Below, one piece after another: positions 1 to 9,071 of a stretch of 34,599 nucleotides of DNA. Source of the DNA: JAJFFW01 sp038531315 (GTDB lineage Bacteria; Pseudomonadota; Alphaproteobacteria; Caulobacterales; Parvularculaceae); NCBI GenBank assembly GCA_038531315.1, contig JBCBBT010000037.1, forward strand, positions 1 to 34,599, written 5' to 3'. The stretch's first letter is position 1; each line of letters begins with the position of its first letter. Under the pieces are notes generated by a model. That model worked only from the letters and a program-made list of their open reading frames with translations. It made no database searches and was not told the DNA's origin. Position numbers and translations under genes: made by a program.

Positions 1-28
1 CCGAGACCAAAACCATCGACATTTCCAT
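1..28 (-). CDS. 5' end of an unidentified gene (cut by the left edge)
   Basis: Reading the minus strand, an ATG at 28-26 is preceded seven bases upstream by GGGAG, a good Shine-Dalgarno sequence. It opens a frame reading MEMSMVLVS before the window ends. It starts only 36 bp downstream of the small secreted-protein gene on the same strand, so the two could share a transcript. Two further in-frame ATGs follow within five codons. Nothing can be said about its function. Confidence 0.4.
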
Positions 29-64
29 TTTCTTACTCCCCAAGGTCGACTTCAAAAACTTCGA

Positions 65-334
65 TTAGAACCAGACGCCGGCGACGACGACGTCTTCGTT
101 TTCTTCCGTCGCGTCAGCAACGAGCGTTTGCGCGCTGGCGTGGTTGAGCGCGGCGATGTCGGCGCTGACGGTTGCTTCTGCTTTCGCCATGACAAGCTCG
201 AAGATTTTCGCTTCGGTCTGCTCGGACGTGGCGGCGATGTTGACGGCGACGTCTGTGTCCTGAGCGGCTGCGCCAGTTGTGGCGGCGATTGCGGCGATCA
301 GGGCAGCGGCGGCGGTGTTCAGTGCGTTTTTCAT
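65..334 (-). CDS. Small secreted protein of unknown function (89 aa)
   Basis: The N-terminus has a lysine, then a hydrophobic Ala/Ile-rich stretch ending in GAAA-QD, a typical Sec signal peptide with cleavage near residue 24. The mature part is about 65 residues, acidic and Ala-rich, with no cysteines and no motif I recognise. It is predicted helical and periplasmic. The ATG at 334 follows a purine tract, (GA)7, that would act as a broad Shine-Dalgarno region. The next gene on the same strand starts 36 bp downstream. I do not recognise the family; the composition and signal peptide support a real gene, but no function can be given. Confidence 0.55.
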   Translation of the reverse strand: MKNALNTAAAALIAAIAATTGAAAQDTDVAVNIAATSEQTEAKIFELVMAKAEATVSADIAALNHASAQTLVADATEENEDVVVAGVWF

Positions 335-340
335 GGTGTT

Positions 341-354
341 TCTCTCTCTCTCTC
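341..354. repeat. (TC)7 dinucleotide repeat in the 5' leader of the small secreted-protein gene
   Basis: Seven TC units on the plus strand read as (GA)7 on the coding strand, ending 7 bases before the ATG at 334. The tract overlaps where the ribosome binding site must lie, so a change in unit number could alter translation. This effect is inferred only. Confidence 0.7.
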
Positions 355-714
355 TTTTTTGTGGGAGGCGTTGTTCGCCGCCCGATGAAGATGACCATAG
401 AGAGATCGGCCCACAGCCGGTGTGTCGCCCGTCACAGGCAGCGCCCGATTATGGTTAATTTTGAAAAAACTAATTAAATCAATAATTTAGGGAGGCGTCG
501 GCGGGCGGGCGACACGCAAACGCCGCAAAAGCGGCTCGAACATTGCCCGGCTGGGGCGCCAAAAAGAGCTTTCTTACAGCCTTTTTTCGCCGCCTGTTTC
601 GACCGCCTGCGCGCTACGCTCGCGCGCATTCCCCGTCATCCTTCAGCGGCGCACCGAAGACGACGACATCACAGCGAGTCGCATCGAGTGATTGTGCTTT
701 CAGTCATCTGAATC

Positions 715-751
715 AAAGAGGCGGCCCACGCTCTGAGCCGCCTCTTTTTTT
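715..751 (-). terminator. Intrinsic terminator downstream of the TonB receptor gene
   Basis: An 11 bp perfect stem (715-725 with 737-747, AAAGAGGCGGC and its complement) surrounds an 11-base loop. A run of seven T follows on the plus strand and TTTGATT on the minus strand. It lies about 40 bp past the stop of the minus-strand receptor gene. It could work in both directions, but there is no plus-strand gene before it. Confidence 0.7.
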
Positions 752-791
752 GCCGCGAGCAATGACGCAATTCGTATCGCGACCGGGGGGA

Positions 792-3700
792 TTACAATCG
801 CGCGGTAATCGCGAAAATAAATCGGCGGCCAAGCGCGTCGCCCTGGCCAGCGCCCGGCGCGTTGGCGAGGCCGGCTTCCGGATCGAGCCGGGCATTGGTC
901 AGGTTGTTCACGACAAAGCGGCCCGTGAACCGATCATTGAACTCGTAACTGAGATTGTAGTTGAACAGATTGAATTCCGGCAGGGCGAAGTCCAGCGCCT
1001 GCGTGCTGAGGTCGGTCACATTGACATTGGCGACCGTCGGCGACGTGCGGAACCACTGAAGCGAGTGGGTCAGACCGCCGCGTCGGTGGATGACGTCGAG
1101 GCGCGTGTCAAAACGCGGATCGCCGGTTTCGCCTGCTTCCGGATTGAGATCGGCGAATGTTCCGCTGAAGGACTGATCGAGGCGCCGCAGATAATAGGCA
1201 TTGCCCGCCAGCGTGAGATCGCCCCATGTCGCGGCTCTAGGGCCCAGCAACGATTCCAGCGAGAATTCGTACGAAATCGTTGTCGCAAGCGCCCGTAATT
1301 CCGTGGCCGCGATATTGATCGTATCGAAGAACTGGAAGGTTGACGTGAAAGGCACCTGATCCTGCGCCGGCGAGCCAGGATTGGCGACAGGCAGGACCGG
1401 ATTGCCGGTCAACGGATTGACGGTCGGCACAATGAAATTACCCGAACCGACCGGGCTTTCGACATTAAACACGAACGCGTCACACGCATTGACGCCATTG
1501 ACGATCGAGTTCGGGAAGGTCGGTTGGTCGAAGCATTCGCCGCCCAGACCGGCGAGTTGAATCTCATCTTCGAGGTCAAGCGCATAGTAGTCGGACGTGA
1601 TCTGGAAGCCGGGCAGGAAATCCGGCTGGATGACGACGCCCACTGTCCACGTATCTGATGATTCGTTTGCGAGATTGGGATTGCTCGCCCCCGCCGCGGG
1701 CGCTGCGCCGCCTGGCGCCTGGAAACCATCAAGCGTGCTTGCCGGCAGACCGAGCAGCGCCAGCGCCGCCTCGCAATTTGCGCGTCTGATGCCGCCCGGG
1801 GGGCCAAGATCAATTACGTCCGCATCACAATCATTGAGGTTGCCGCGTCCCTGGCCGGAAAAGCCTGTGACGCCCGCACCGAAAAGTTCGACGACGGACG
1901 GAGATCGCGTGGCGCGCGAGCGGTTGCCGCGGAAGGAAAGACCTTCAATCGGCGTCCAAGTGCCGCCGGCCGAAAAGACGAGCGATGTGTCGCGCGCTTC
2001 AAAATCGAGCGGGCCGCCGCGGCCAAACCGGCTGACGAAGCGAAACGCCCCGTTGATCTCCAAAGCCTGAAAAGCGGGCAGGGAGAAGTCGCTGCCAAAG
2101 ACCGGAATGCTGACCTCGGTGCCGCCTTCAAAGAAGCGCAGGAAGCCGTCCGAGCCCTGGCCAAGCGTGTTGCGCCCAAGGCCGAGGCCGAAGACGACGC
2201 CGGGGTCGAAGGTATTTTCTTCGCGTCGATATTCAAACTGCGAACTGAAAAGAACCGAGCCGGCGGGCAATGAGAATGCCTCGCCGCCAAACTGAGCCGC
2301 CGCAATCAATTGTTGCGACACGTTATTCGATTCTGTTGATGTACTGACATAGTCGATGGCCGCCTGGCTCGGCGCGCCGGCGCCAAACAGATTAAGCGGG
2401 GTACAGGCGTCGATTTGCGCCTGTGTCGGGGTCACCGGCGTCGGCAGGCCCGTATTGATAAAGCCAAGCTGTGGATTGCGCACCGAGATCGGCTCCGGCG
2501 CGGCGAGGGTTTGCTGGCGGCAAACCGCGTTGCCGTTTGCATCGGCGACAATATCGGTCGCGAGCGCAAATTCGACATCCAGCAGCTGGTCAGCGAAATT
2601 GTCCGCTTCGACACGGCCGTAGACGAAGCCGACGTCCCAGTTGAAATTTCGTCCGATGGCGTCGAATTCGCCCTCAACCGATTGGGTGACGCGGAAGAAT
2701 GTCGTGTCATTGCCTTCGTCGACGCCGCCGAGCACGTCCTCAAAGGACCGCGACAGGAACAAGGCGCGCGATCCGTCGATTTCAGCCACATCAAGACCCT
2801 GCGCCACCAGATCGTTGATGACGCCGACAGCTTGTGCGCTCAGGAACGGATTTTCATCGACAAAAACAGGGATCGGACGCGTGCCTGCGGTCGTCGATCC
2901 GTTCGGGACGTTTGCTAGGACGCCGTCAAGCGAGCGGTTGGCGATATCGGCGAAATAGAACTCGCCCTTCCAGGTGATATTATCTGTCAGGTCGTAGCGC
3001 GTCAGGACGTTGGCTGAAAAGCGTTCCTGCCCGCCGCGGATCGGCGTGATCGTCCCAAGGGGCAGGCCGTCGCCGCCGATTGCAATGTTCTGGTTTGCGG
3101 CGTTCGGCGGCAGGATATCGCCGAGATTGAACGGCACCAGATCGCCGCCCGGCGCAAATTGTAACGGCACGGCAAGATTGGGCAGAAACGCGTTGGTCGC
3201 CGCGTCGCCGTTCGGCACGGTCAGGAATGAGCCGGGATTGGCGAATGTGCCGACAAAAAGCAACGGATCGATCGCCTGTCCGGCTGCTGTTTGCGCGAAC
3301 TCAAACGGCGTCAGCAAAATGCCGGCGTCGGCGAATGACTGTTGCGGCGTGTTCGGAAACAACGGGTTCAATGGCGTTCCCGAAAGGAAAGGCGCGCTGG
3401 TCAGGATGCCGTTTGGCGACAAGAATCTGTTGGTCGCGCCTGGCACAATCAACGATGACGGGCCGATAGGGAACGGGCTGTTGAGGTCGTTGTTGTCGGT
3501 AAACGACTGCGCCTGAAGGCGGTCGGGATCGTCGTTCAAGACGAGATTGGTGTCGAAATACTCAACTGACGCCGTGATGTTGGCGCGCCCGTCGAGGAAA
3601 TTTTTCCCGCCGAGAATGCTGAACCGGTAATTGCCGCCGTCGCCTTCCTGGGTGATGCCCCCTTGTCCGCGGAACTCAAGGCCTTCGAAATCATCTTTCA

Positions 3701-4286
3701 GGATCAGGTTGACGACGCCCGCGACCGCGTCGGCGCCGTAAGTGGCGCTCCCGGAGCCCCCGACGATCACTTCCGTGCGCTCAATCAGGCTTGGATTGAT
3801 CAGGGATAGATCGACCTGAGCGCCGTTTGAGTTGCCGGGCACGAAGACCGTCGCCTGATTGGAGCTGACAAAGCGCCGGCCGTTAATCAGCGTCAGGGTC
3901 CGGTTGGTGCCGAGGTCAAGGAGGTCCGCGTTCGCAGTAAAGTCGTTGTTTGCGAGATCGGCGCCTTCGATATTGGTGCCGTTGCCGAGCACCGGTATCT
4001 GTTGCAAGGCGTCGATGACATTGGTGAAGCCGCGATTGTCGATTTCTTCGCCCGTCACCGTCGTGACTGCAATTGAGCGATCAACGCCCGTGCGTTTGAT
4101 GCGCGATCCCGTGACCACGACAACGTCGGTTTCGTCGTCCGCTTCAGCGCGCGGTTCCGGCACAGTCTCAATGTCCTGCGCATAGGAAGGCGCCGCGGTC
4201 ATCAACGCTGCAAGCGCCGCGGCTGACATGAGAAGTGAACGCGGTCGTGCGGAAAATACGTCAAGTTCAATGGAGAAAGTCGTCAT
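792..4286 (-). CDS. TonB-dependent outer-membrane receptor
   Basis: A protein of about 1164 aa that would take up an unidentified ligand across the outer membrane using TonB energy. A signal peptide (residues 1-36, cleavage SYA-Q) leads to an acidic stretch and a TonB-box-like segment around TDVVVVTGSR. The plug domain follows, with the typical ATYGADAVAGVVNLILK end, and then a long Asn/Phe/aromatic-rich beta-barrel to the C-terminus (FIFAITARL). The VVVVTGSR-type start and the size are typical of the large alphaproteobacterial receptors that import carbohydrates, peptides or aromatic compounds. I chose the ATG at 4286 because AAAGAGGG lies just upstream and the signal peptide starts cleanly there; an in-frame GTG at 4328 lacks these. 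No transport or regulatory partner lies beside it, so the substrate is unknown. Confidence 0.93.
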   Translation of the reverse strand: MTTFSIELDVFSARPRSLLMSAAALAALMTAAPSYAQDIETVPEPRAEADDETDVVVVTGSRIKRTGVDRSIAVTTVTGEEIDNRGFTNVIDALQQIPVLGNGTNIEGADLANNDFTANADLLDLGTNRTLTLINGRRFVSSNQATVFVPGNSNGAQVDLSLINPSLIERTEVIVGGSGSATYGADAVAGVVNLILKDDFEGLEFRGQGGITQEGDGGNYRFSILGGKNFLDGRANITASVEYFDTNLVLNDDPDRLQAQSFTDNNDLNSPFPIGPSSLIVPGATNRFLSPNGILTSAPFLSGTPLNPLFPNTPQQSFADAGILLTPFEFAQTAAGQAIDPLLFVGTFANPGSFLTVPNGDAATNAFLPNLAVPLQFAPGGDLVPFNLGDILPPNAANQNIAIGGDGLPLGTITPIRGGQERFSANVLTRYDLTDNITWKGEFYFADIANRSLDGVLANVPNGSTTAGTRPIPVFVDENPFLSAQAVGVINDLVAQGLDVAEIDGSRALFLSRSFEDVLGGVDEGNDTTFFRVTQSVEGEFDAIGRNFNWDVGFVYGRVEADNFADQLLDVEFALATDIVADANGNAVCRQQTLAAPEPISVRNPQLGFINTGLPTPVTPTQAQIDACTPLNLFGAGAPSQAAIDYVSTSTESNNVSQQLIAAAQFGGEAFSLPAGSVLFSSQFEYRREENTFDPGVVFGLGLGRNTLGQGSDGFLRFFEGGTEVSIPVFGSDFSLPAFQALEINGAFRFVSRFGRGGPLDFEARDTSLVFSAGGTWTPIEGLSFRGNRSRATRSPSVVELFGAGVTGFSGQGRGNLNDCDADVIDLGPPGGIRRANCEAALALLGLPASTLDGFQAPGGAAPAAGASNPNLANESSDTWTVGVVIQPDFLPGFQITSDYYALDLEDEIQLAGLGGECFDQPTFPNSIVNGVNACDAFVFNVESPVGSGNFIVPTVNPLTGNPVLPVANPGSPAQDQVPFTSTFQFFDTINIAATELRALATTISYEFSLESLLGPRAATWGDLTLAGNAYYLRRLDQSFSGTFADLNPEAGETGDPRFDTRLDVIHRRGGLTHSLQWFRTSPTVANVNVTDLSTQALDFALPEFNLFNYNLSYEFNDRFTGRFVVNNLTNARLDPEAGLANAPGAGQGDALGRRFIFAITARL

Positions 4287-4877
4287 GTTTGGTTGTGCCC
4301 TCTTTATCGATCCGCAATTTTTTATCACGACGATTGTTTCGCGTGCGGAATATTAAACGATGTCGTGGTTTGTTTGAGCCTGTCACGTTTTCGCTGACGC
4401 GATAAGTATGAAGCTGTTCACTTTTTTCATTCTTACAAAATTGTGATTGGAAAATTTCTTCTGCACCAAATTTTGGAATGAGAAATTCTAAATGATCCGG
4501 GTGGCAATCGTTATAACATCCGTAAGCAAACGGATTGTGCTTACCGACGTTTCATGAAATGTAACATTAATGTTTCGCTTTGATTGTTCGCCTGAATTTC
4601 AGGAATTGTGATGTTCTCACAGACATCGCCGGCTTAAAATCCGCGACGGCGCGAGCCGTGCTTGAAACGCTTGCGAATGCAGAAACCCTGCTAACGCGTT
4701 CCACAGATGTGAACACGTTCGGCGAAAAGGGCGCGCTTTTGACGCGATCAAATGCGCGCGCACTGGCGTCGATTGAACCGCTGAAAGGCGCGATCTTGCG
4801 GGCGCGCGAGGCTGGTGTGCGGCTTTCGTCTTATGTGCATGCGCCGCGATACTGGCCTTGCGTTCGCGCCGTTGTCG
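4287..4877. other. AT-rich intergenic region upstream of the TonB receptor
   Basis: Bases 4329 to about 4620 are clearly richer in A+T than the surroundings and hold the Shine-Dalgarno sequence and presumably the promoter of the receptor. From about 4620 to 4877 the G+C rises again. A plus-strand open frame here runs into the antisense of the phosphomutase gene and shows no protein-like features, so I call no gene. No repeat or RNA structure was recognised. Confidence 0.5.
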
Positions 4878-6374
4878 TCAAAGTTTCTGGTTATAGGCGC
4901 CGACTTCGGGGTGTTGGCTGAGGACGGCGTCGAGTTCTTTGAACATCGCGCGCATGTTGGCTTCCGATGTTGGGCTTTCGACGACGACGACGAGTTCCGG
5001 TTTGTTGGAAGAGGCGCGGATGAGGCCCCAGGTGCCGTCCTCGGCGGTGACGCGCACGCCGTTGACCGTCACGATATCGCGGATTTTCTGGCCGATGATC
5101 GCGCCGCCGACGCCGCGCGCCTTGAAGGCGTCGACCACTTTGTCGATCACGCCGTATTTCACTTCGTCGGCGCATTTCGGCGACATGGTCGGCGACTGAT
5201 AGGTTTTCGGCAGCGCCTTTTTCAGGTCGGACATCTTTTTGTCCGGATTGCGGTCGAGCATCTGCATTAGCGCGATCGCCGCCGTAAGGCCGCAATCATA
5301 GCCGCGTCCGATCGGCGTGTTGAAAAAGAAATGGCCTGATTTTTCAAACCCGGCGAGCGCGCCCATCTCATGGGATTTGCGCTTGATGTAAGAGTGACCG
5401 GTTTTCCAATATTCGGTTTTGGCGCCGTTTTCGTTCAACACCGGGTCGGTCATGAAGAGCCCGGTCGATTTTACGTCGACGACGAATTGCGCGTTGTCGT
5501 GCAGCGCCGACAGATCGCGCGCCAGCATGACGCCGATTTTGTCCGCGAAAATTTCCTCGCCCTCATCGTCCACGACCCCGCAGCGGTCGCCGTCGCCGTC
5601 AAAGCCGAGCGCCAGATCGGCGCCGTGTTCTTTGATCGCGTCGACCATCGCATGCAGCATTTTCATATCTTCAGGGTTCGGATTATATTTCGGAAATGTG
5701 TGGTCAAGCTCGGCGTCCATCGCAATGACCTCAACCCCGAGGCGCGACAGACATTCCGGCGCATAGGCGCCCGCCGTGCCGTTGCCGCAGGCGGCGATTA
5801 CCTTTAGCGGCCGCTTGATCTCAACGCCGTCGGCAAGGTCCGCAATATAACGCTCGCGCAGGCCTTCGACATATGTGTAGCCGCCGCCGGCGTGCGCCTT
5901 GCCGGCGCCGGTCAGAATGATCTCTTTCAGCCGGCCCATCTCTTCCGGCCCGAAGGTCAGCGGGCGCGCGGCGCCCATCTTGACGCCGGTCCAGCCATTT
6001 TCATTGTGGCTCGCCGTCACCATGGCGACGCAGGGAATGTCGAGGTCGAATTGCGCAAAGTAAGCGACCGGCGACAGCGCGAGGCCGATATCATGAACCT
6101 CGATCCCGGCGGTCATCAGCCCGACCGTCAGCGCCTGTTTGATCGACATGGAATAGCTGCGGAAATCATGCCCGACAACGATCCGCGGCTCTTTGCCCAT
6201 CTCGCGGATCAGCGTGCCGAGCCCGAGCCCGAGCGCCTGAATGCCGAGGAGATTGATCTCCGGCCCGAACAACCAGCGCGCATCATATTCGCGAAACCCC
6301 GTCGGCTTGACGAGGGGCGTGACTTCATAGTCGAGCGTATTGGGCGCGATCTCTGGCAGCGGTGTGGGCAGCAT
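4878..6374 (-). CDS. Phosphomannomutase/phosphoglucomutase
   Basis: This alpha-D-phosphohexomutase family enzyme interconverts mannose-6-P/mannose-1-P or glucose-6-P/glucose-1-P for sugar-nucleotide and envelope polysaccharide synthesis in the cytoplasm. It is 498 aa, the usual length. The four family motifs appear in order: the phosphoserine loop TASHNENGWTG, the Mg-binding loop GFDGDGDRCG, the sugar-specificity loop EKSGHFFF and the phosphate-binding RASSNKPELV near the C-terminus. The ATG at 6374 has CGGAGA eleven bases upstream; a longer frame to 6428 has no such site. It stands alone between a TonB receptor and a repeat region. The family is related to AlgC/ManB; which sugar is preferred cannot be read from the sequence. 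Confidence 0.93.
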   Translation of the reverse strand: MLPTPLPEIAPNTLDYEVTPLVKPTGFREYDARWLFGPEINLLGIQALGLGLGTLIREMGKEPRIVVGHDFRSYSMSIKQALTVGLMTAGIEVHDIGLALSPVAYFAQFDLDIPCVAMVTASHNENGWTGVKMGAARPLTFGPEEMGRLKEIILTGAGKAHAGGGYTYVEGLRERYIADLADGVEIKRPLKVIAACGNGTAGAYAPECLSRLGVEVIAMDAELDHTFPKYNPNPEDMKMLHAMVDAIKEHGADLALGFDGDGDRCGVVDDEGEEIFADKIGVMLARDLSALHDNAQFVVDVKSTGLFMTDPVLNENGAKTEYWKTGHSYIKRKSHEMGALAGFEKSGHFFFNTPIGRGYDCGLTAAIALMQMLDRNPDKKMSDLKKALPKTYQSPTMSPKCADEVKYGVIDKVVDAFKARGVGGAIIGQKIRDIVTVNGVRVTAEDGTWGLIRASSNKPELVVVVESPTSEANMRAMFKELDAVLSQHPEVGAYNQKL

Positions 6375-6497
6375 GCGTGTGTCTCCGTTTGGCGCGCCGC
6401 ACCATAGGGCGCTCGCCCGGAGAGGCAAGACGCTGGCGGCTTTCGCAACCGTCGCCCGCTCCAGAAAAATCCCCCCGTCGACGGGCCCCGGCTCGGT

Positions 6498-6688
6498 TTG
6501 ACCATGGCGTTCAGTCTTCAGCGCACGAATTCCCTGTTCGCGTCACTCACGCCGCATCCCCCGCGCAGGCGGGGGGCCAGCCAAAGGGATTACGCCGCGC
6601 GATGCGCGTCTTTTTTGTTTACTGGGCCCCCGCCTGCGCGGGGGACGCGGGAGGGGGGAGCGGCTTTCGAGGTCAAAATTTGGGCCCC
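6498..6688. repeat. Dispersed palindromic repeat element, copy 1
   Basis: Copy 1 of a ~190 bp direct repeat (copy 2 at 6882-7068). Its core is a 24 bp inverted repeat with one mismatch (6557-6580 and 6622-6645, rich in CCCCCGC/GCGGGGG) around a ~41 bp centre. The centre holds a small GCGCGATGCGC hairpin followed by a T run. This is the architecture of a REP or MITE-like element. Confidence 0.8.
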
Positions 6689-6776
6689 AGCCTAAGCTTC
6701 AGGGTAAGTCTGAGCCCAAGCCCAAGCCTTAGCCCAAGTCTGAGCCCAAGCCTTAGCCCGAGACCGCGCGGCGGCG
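6689..6776. repeat. Degenerate hexamer array (CCAAGC/CTGAGC/CTTAGC)
   Basis: About fourteen 6 bp units such as CCAAGC, CTTAGC, CTGAGC and CTAAGC follow one another in register. Read on the minus strand they would encode alternating Leu-Gly/Leu-Arg, which explains the spurious open frame there. A more degraded version follows repeat copy 2. Confidence 0.7.
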
Positions 6777-6881
6777 CTGGACTGCGGTGCGCGATTGCCG
6801 CCTTTGTGTGAGGATGAGGTTCATGACAACACTCACCAGCAATACACCGGACTGACCCGCGAGAAACCGACTCGCCACGGC

Positions 6882-7068
6882 TTGACCGTGGCGTCCAGAC
6901 CTCAGTGTACGGAATCCCTGTTCCCGTCACCCACTCCGTGTCCCCCGCGCAGGCGGGGGGCCAGCTCAAGGGATAACGCCGCGCGATGCGCGTCTTTTTT
7001 TTACTGGGCCCCCGCCTTCGCGGGGGATGCGGGGAGGGGGCGGCTTTTGAGGTCAAAACCTGAGCCCC
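6882..7068. repeat. Dispersed palindromic repeat element, copy 2
   Basis: Second copy of the element at 6498-6688. The inverted-repeat arms are at 6941-6964 and 7004-7027 (one extra mismatch, CTTCG for CTGCG). The central GCCGCGCGATGCGCGTC plus T run is the same. The flanking bases, from TTGACC to the GAGGTCAAAA tail, also match, so the whole ~190 bp unit was duplicated, not just the palindrome. Confidence 0.8.
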
Positions 7069-7157
7069 GAAGCCCCCAAGCGTAAGCCCAATACAAAACC
7101 TCAGCCCGAGCCACGCCAAGCACAGCCAAAACCTTAGCCAATTCTCAAGCCTAAGCG
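7069..7157. repeat. Degraded hexamer array following repeat copy 2
   Basis: Units such as CCAAGC, GTAAGC, CTCAGC, CTTAGC and CTAAGC recur, with interruptions. It sits next to repeat copy 2, as the cleaner array sits next to copy 1, so element plus array probably form one unit. Confidence 0.5.
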
Positions 7158-7199
7158 GGCAGGTCGCGGCGGCGCGACGCTTGCGATCTGCGGCGGCGA

Positions 7200-9071
7200 T
7201 TACGCGTCGCTGAAGAGCGCCATGAATTTCCGGAAGGCGAGAACGTCGCCGAGGCCTTCGGGAAATTTGAGGGCGCCGGCGGCGATCGCGCCGGCGGCGC
7301 CGCGCTGGCCGACGAGGATGTCGATCCACACGGGGCTCGTCGTCTCGACGACAATGTCGGCGTCAAGGCCGATCGACGCGGCGCGTGCGGGCGTCACGAC
7401 GGCGACGCCGCGGCGGACTTCAACCGTATACGTCTCATCGACGTCAGTGAAGCGGAATTCCGCCACCCGTTCGATGTCAAGCGCGTCTTCAGCGCGCAAA
7501 TTGACCGGTAGTGCGGCCATGAAATTGGCGATCGGCGCAGCGCGGGTGAAATCGATCGTGCGGTCGTCGGGCAGACCTTCTTCGATGGCGATTTCGCCCC
7601 GCAATTCGCGCGCTTGCGACAACAGGTAATTGCGCCCGTTCGGCGACACGCTCGCAAAGCCCATTGCCGTCAGGGCGTCGGCTTTGACGGCGCGGGCGCG
7701 TTCAGCGTCATCGCCCGCCATGATCGCGTAGGTCGCAAGTTCCGCGGCGATGGCGTGGCGCCCGCCATTGAGGGCGCCCTCGGCGGCGTCGGCGAGGCTC
7801 GTCTCGGCGGCGGCGATGGCGGCGAAGGCGTCGGCGCGTGCGGCGGGGCTCGCCGGATTGAGAAATGCGCCGTCGCCATTGAACCAGCCGAGATAGCCGT
7901 CGTAGATCGAGCGGACCGACCAGCGCACCGTGCCGTAATGTTCCTGCAGGTAGGGATGATTTTTAAGATGCGGCGGCAGCTGAACGGTTTCGACCAGCGC
8001 GTCGGGCGACAATCCTTCATTCATGTGACGGACGGTCTGGTCGTGCACAAACCGGATGCCGTCCGCATACGCTGTTAATATCTCGTCAATCGCCGCTGCG
8101 CCGGAGACCGGGCGCGTATGGCTCGGCGCCAGATGGTCGGCGCCGAAGGCGCGGAGCATATCGAGCGTTTTCGCCCAGACAGCGACATCCCGGTAGGACG
8201 TGCCCCGGATCGTATAAAGGTTCGGGAACGCGCGATAGATATTGTCCCCCGGCATCAATATCTTTTCGTCGGGCAGGTAAACGGCGATTTGATCGTCGGT
8301 CTCGCCTGGCGCATGTTGCAGAACGACTGGCCGGCCGCAAATCTCCGTTTCAAGACGATCTTCGAATGTCACTGTCGGCGGCAGATAGCCGATCGAGCCG
8401 CCATCGGGACCCGTGATCCCGAGGAGAAGACCAAGCCCCGCGTTGACAAGGCCGTTTTCGCCGACGGTGAGATAGGTGCCGAACATGCGTGCGGAGCGCT
8501 TTGACAGGATCGGGCGGATGATATTGATGGCCTTGTCGACCTCGCCGGCGGTCGTCGCATGGGCGTAGATCGGCAGCGATCGCCCGTCGGCGAAAACGTC
8601 GGCCCCGAAAATGTGATCGGCGTGATTATGGGTGTAGATCAGCGCCTCAATTGGCTTTTCCGTCCGCTCCCGGAATTTCTCCAAAATGCGCGCCGCGATT
8701 TCGCGGCTTTCCGTGGTGTCGACGACAAACGCGCATGTTTCGCCTTCAACGAGGATCGAATTGCCGAGGCCGAAACCGATCGCGACGGTGACGGTGTCGG
8801 TGACGGTGATGACGTCTTCGCGCAACTCACGCGAATGCTCTTTCAGGCTCGCGGGTTGTTCGCCCGGCTGCACGGTTTCGCTCAGGCCCGTCTCGCGCGC
8901 CCCGGTTTCAGGCGCTGCGTCGTCGGATGCGCCGCAGGCGCCGAGGAGAAGTGCGGCGACGACAGCGACGGCGGCCGGGAGGGCGGTGTGGCGGAGGCGG
9001 CGCCGGCTCGCTTTTTTGAGCGCGCGCCGGGGACTGCCGGTTGTTAGATTGAGGCTGTGGGGCGACGTCAT
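7200..9071 (-). CDS. Alkyl sulfatase-type metallo-beta-lactamase-fold lipoprotein
   Basis: A 623 aa protein of the SdsA1/YjcS/BDS1 family, which hydrolyses alkyl sulfate esters such as dodecyl sulfate to alcohol and sulfate. The N-terminus is basic, then hydrophobic, ending in the lipobox LLGAC (Cys46), so it is predicted to be exported and lipid-anchored. The binuclear zinc motif THNHADH is at residues 147-153, and a further metal ligand lies in HAPGETDDQ. The central alpha-helical dimerisation domain and the C-terminal SCP2-like domain follow, giving the family's usual length. The ATG at 9071 has GGAGA a few bases upstream. It is divergent from an amidohydrolase lipoprotein. The natural substrate is uncertain, since the family also contains lipoproteins of unknown substrate. 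Confidence 0.88.
   Translation of the reverse strand: MTSPHSLNLTTGSPRRALKKASRRRLRHTALPAAVAVVAALLLGACGASDDAAPETGARETGLSETVQPGEQPASLKEHSRELREDVITVTDTVTVAIGFGLGNSILVEGETCAFVVDTTESREIAARILEKFRERTEKPIEALIYTHNHADHIFGADVFADGRSLPIYAHATTAGEVDKAINIIRPILSKRSARMFGTYLTVGENGLVNAGLGLLLGITGPDGGSIGYLPPTVTFEDRLETEICGRPVVLQHAPGETDDQIAVYLPDEKILMPGDNIYRAFPNLYTIRGTSYRDVAVWAKTLDMLRAFGADHLAPSHTRPVSGAAAIDEILTAYADGIRFVHDQTVRHMNEGLSPDALVETVQLPPHLKNHPYLQEHYGTVRWSVRSIYDGYLGWFNGDGAFLNPASPAARADAFAAIAAAETSLADAAEGALNGGRHAIAAELATYAIMAGDDAERARAVKADALTAMGFASVSPNGRNYLLSQARELRGEIAIEEGLPDDRTIDFTRAAPIANFMAALPVNLRAEDALDIERVAEFRFTDVDETYTVEVRRGVAVVTPARAASIGLDADIVVETTSPVWIDILVGQRGAAGAIAAGALKFPEGLGDVLAFRKFMALFSDA

Larger units (their letters stand above)
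335..791. other. Gene-free stretch upstream of the small secreted-protein gene
   Basis: No convincing gene. The stretch holds the (TC)7 tract, an AT-rich block at about 448-490 that probably contains the promoter of the minus-strand small gene, a G+C-rich middle with no recognised element, and the terminator hairpin at 715-751. No tRNA-like fold was seen. Confidence 0.5.
6375..7199. other. Gene-free repeat region between phosphomutase and alkyl sulfatase
   Basis: This stretch holds two copies of a ~190 bp element, each followed by a degenerate hexamer array. Open frames across it encode only Leu/Gly/Arg-rich low-complexity strings and are products of the repeats, so I call no gene. Confidence 0.75.

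Noticed and set aside
543..1298. Plus-strand 251-codon frame
   Set aside because: It runs antisense to the TonB receptor gene, crosses the terminator hairpin and has Arg-rich, non-protein-like composition.
4580..4921. Plus-strand 113-codon frame between receptor and phosphomutase
   Set aside because: It extends into the antisense of the phosphomutase gene, lacks a ribosome binding site and has no recognisable domain.
6673..7329. Minus-strand 218-codon frame rich in GLRLGLRLG
   Set aside because: It is the translation of the hexamer array and palindromic repeat, overlaps the alkyl sulfatase gene end and has no ribosome binding site.
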